A program made the position numbers and the translations under genes. Under the pieces are notes generated by a model. That model saw nothing but the letters and a program-made list of their open reading frames with translations. It did not search any database and was not told the origin of the DNA. From an uncultured Eubacteriales bacterium (lineage in GTDB: Bacteria; Bacillota; Clostridia; Christensenellales; CAG-138): a stretch of DNA of 20,268 bases. This document shows positions 19,187 through 20,268 of this stretch, one piece after another. The number at the start of each line of letters is the position of its first letter. Within the stretch, counting starts at the first letter, position 1. Location of the stretch: the NCBI GenBank assembly GCA_900549955.1, contig URQH01000025.1, positions 1 to 20,268 of the forward strand, in the 5' to 3' direction.

Positions 19187-20122
19187 ATGGAGAAGATGAT
19201 TCAGGAGAGGGCCTGCGCGAAGGTGAACCTGACCCTTGGCGTGACGGGCCGCCGCAGCGACGGATACCACACGCTCGACTCACTGATGGTCACGACCGAC
19301 CTGTGCGACGACGTGACGGTCACGCGCTGCCGCGAGGTGATCGTCACCTGCACGGGGATGTTCCTGCCGTACCGCAACACGCTGCGCGCGGCGGCGGAGC
19401 GGTACCGGGCGCTGACGGGGCGCGGCGCGCGCATCCACGTCTACAAGCGCATCCCGGCCGAGGCCGGCCTCGGCGGGGGCAGCGCGGACGCGGCGGCGGT
19501 GCTGCGGGGCATGCAGCGCCTGTACGGCGAGGCGGAGGAACGCGATTTGTACGACATCGCGCTGCGCGTGGGGGCGGACGTGCCGTTCTGCCTGCAAGGC
19601 GGGCTGTGCCGCGCGCAGGGCGTGGGCGAGGTGCTCACGCCGTTCCGGCTCGGCGCGCCGCTGCACCTCGTGCTCGCAAAGCCGGCGGCCGGCGTGTCCA
19701 CGCGGGCGCTGTTCGAGCGGCTCAACCTGCCGCAGCCGCTGCCGGACACGGCGCGCGCCATGGCGGCGCTCTCCGGCGCGGTGGACGTCAGCGCCCTGAC
19801 GCTGGAAAAGCCCGCGGGCGAGCGCGGCTATTGGGAGGACGTCTTCGGCCCGGCGCAGGCCATCGCGGGGAGCGAAAACGACCTCTTCGCGGTTTCGGAC
19901 CGCCTGGCCGCGTCCGGCAAGGCGCTGCCCAAGCTCTACATGTGGTGCGGCACGGAGGACGGGCTCTACGGCCAGAACGTGCGCCTGCGCGACCACCTGC
20001 GCGCCAAGGGCTATGACCTCACCTACGAGGAGAGCCCGGGCGACCACCAGTGGAAGTACTGGGACGAAAAGATCCAGACGGTGCTTTCCTGGCTGCCGAT
20101 TTCCAAACCGGCGAAGAACTAA
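19187..20122 (+). CDS. Chimera: IspE kinase N-terminus fused in frame to an esterase C-terminus
   Basis: The 311-residue frame joins two unrelated proteins. Residues 1-195 are the N-terminal part of 4-diphosphocytidyl-2-C-methyl-D-erythritol kinase (IspE, MEP isoprenoid pathway): ACAKVNLTL (9-17), GYHTLDSLM (26-34), the GHMP ATP loop AGLGGGSADAA (93-103) and VGADVPF (128-134). From about residue 195 (ALSGAVDVSAL) the protein is the C-terminal part of an EstA/FrmB-like esterase: GSENDLFAVSDRLAASG (228-244), the acid CGTEDGLY (Asp258) and SPGDHQWKYWD (His287). The IspE C-terminal domain and the esterase nucleophile Ser are both missing. The joint lies near 19757-19775, at a stretch (MAALSG) that both parents could share. 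ATG 19187 or 19196 may start it; neither has a well-spaced ribosome site. Neither parent activity is assured. The start of an esterase of the same family follows after 16 bases. Confidence 0.85.
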   Translation: MEKMIQERACAKVNLTLGVTGRRSDGYHTLDSLMVTTDLCDDVTVTRCREVIVTCTGMFLPYRNTLRAAAERYRALTGRGARIHVYKRIPAEAGLGGGSADAAAVLRGMQRLYGEAEERDLYDIALRVGADVPFCLQGGLCRAQGVGEVLTPFRLGAPLHLVLAKPAAGVSTRALFERLNLPQPLPDTARAMAALSGAVDVSALTLEKPAGERGYWEDVFGPAQAIAGSENDLFAVSDRLAASGKALPKLYMWCGTEDGLYGQNVRLRDHLRAKGYDLTYEESPGDHQWKYWDEKIQTVLSWLPISKPAKN

Positions 20123-20138
20123 AAGGGGGGTAGAGAGC

Positions 20139-20268
20139 ATGGCACTGCTTCACGTAAACTTCTTTTCCGAGGCGCTGGGCATGTGCGTCGCCTGCGACGC
20201 GATCCTTCCCCAGCGCGCGACCAAGCAGATCGGCATGGCCGCGGCCGCGCGGGGCGACAAGCACCCGA
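20139..20268 (+). CDS. EstA/FrmB-like esterase (partial, N-terminus)
   Basis: Forty-three residues are visible before the window ends. The opening MALLHVNFFSEALGMCVACD is typical of the tributyrin esterase / S-formylglutathione hydrolase-like alpha/beta-hydrolases of Clostridia and lactic bacteria, where LLHVNFFSE-x-LGM is a recurring start. These cytoplasmic serine hydrolases cleave short acyl esters. A G-run (20125-20130) lies eight bases before ATG 20139. The missing C-terminus would be expected to look like residues ~195-311 of the chimera just upstream, so the pair looks like a damaged tandem duplication. Confidence 0.88.
   Translation, partial: MALLHVNFFSEALGMCVACDAILPQRATKQIGMAAAARGDKHP

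Noticed and set aside
1..20268. CRISPR arrays, tRNA or rRNA genes, insertion sequences
   Set aside because: No regularly spaced repeats, cloverleaf with a conserved T-loop, rRNA sequence or transposase frame was found on either strand.

Overview
The window looks like chromosomal DNA of a high-GC Bacillota (Clostridia-type) bacterium. Pointers are strong AGGAGG-type ribosome sites before most genes, a Bce-type antimicrobial-peptide module, a WalJ-like nuclease next to RlmH, the MEP-pathway gene ispE, and several anaerobe-style flavoproteins. From about 375 onward it is very GC-rich; the first ~350 bases are clearly more AT-rich and look like the edge of something acquired. No tRNA, rRNA, CRISPR array or complete insertion sequence was seen. 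I cannot name the species.

Layout. 1-424: the tail of an unknown gene, a terminator, and a small zinc-ribbon protein whose C-terminus runs into GC-rich DNA. 477-1606: two overlapping flavodoxin-fold reductase-like genes. 1822-7184: a probable purine/pyrimidine module of LacI-type regulator, dihydroorotate dehydrogenase-like flavoprotein, NCS2 purine permease and 8-oxoguanine deaminase-like amidohydrolase; a terminator and a new promoter split it into two transcripts. 7524-12315: a Bce-type two-component system and ABC transporter (bceR, bceS, bceA, bceB types) plus a small membrane protein translationally coupled to the permease. 12403-13716: UDP-glucose 6-dehydrogenase, driven by a consensus promoter that lies inside the end of that small gene. 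From 19079 back to 13695 on the minus strand: walJ-like, rlmH, an acyl-ACP thioesterase, and a response regulator/histidine kinase pair. 19187 to the right edge: an in-frame chimera of IspE and an esterase, followed by the start of an intact copy of the same esterase family.

How the genes work together. The regulator, permease and deaminase suggest uptake and deamination of an oxidised or hydroxylated purine; the role of the DHOD-like enzyme is unclear. The Bce-like system should sense and detoxify a cell-wall-active peptide. A perfect TTACA-N4-TGTAA operator in front of the transporter gene matches the site known for BceR-type regulators, so the kinase/regulator pair probably switches on the transporter.

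The most unusual object is the 19187-20122 gene. About its first 195 residues are an IspE kinase N-terminus. About its last 115 residues are the C-terminal part of an alpha/beta-hydrolase esterase, with the catalytic Asp and His but without the nucleophilic Ser. The next gene begins with the matching esterase N-terminus. This looks like a recombination fusion between ispE and one copy of a tandem esterase pair; misassembly must be excluded. Other points of note are the fifth gene of the Bce operon, the kinase frame that runs through a terminator, the DHOD-like enzyme with a broken ferredoxin motif, and a repeated use of extended -10 promoters.
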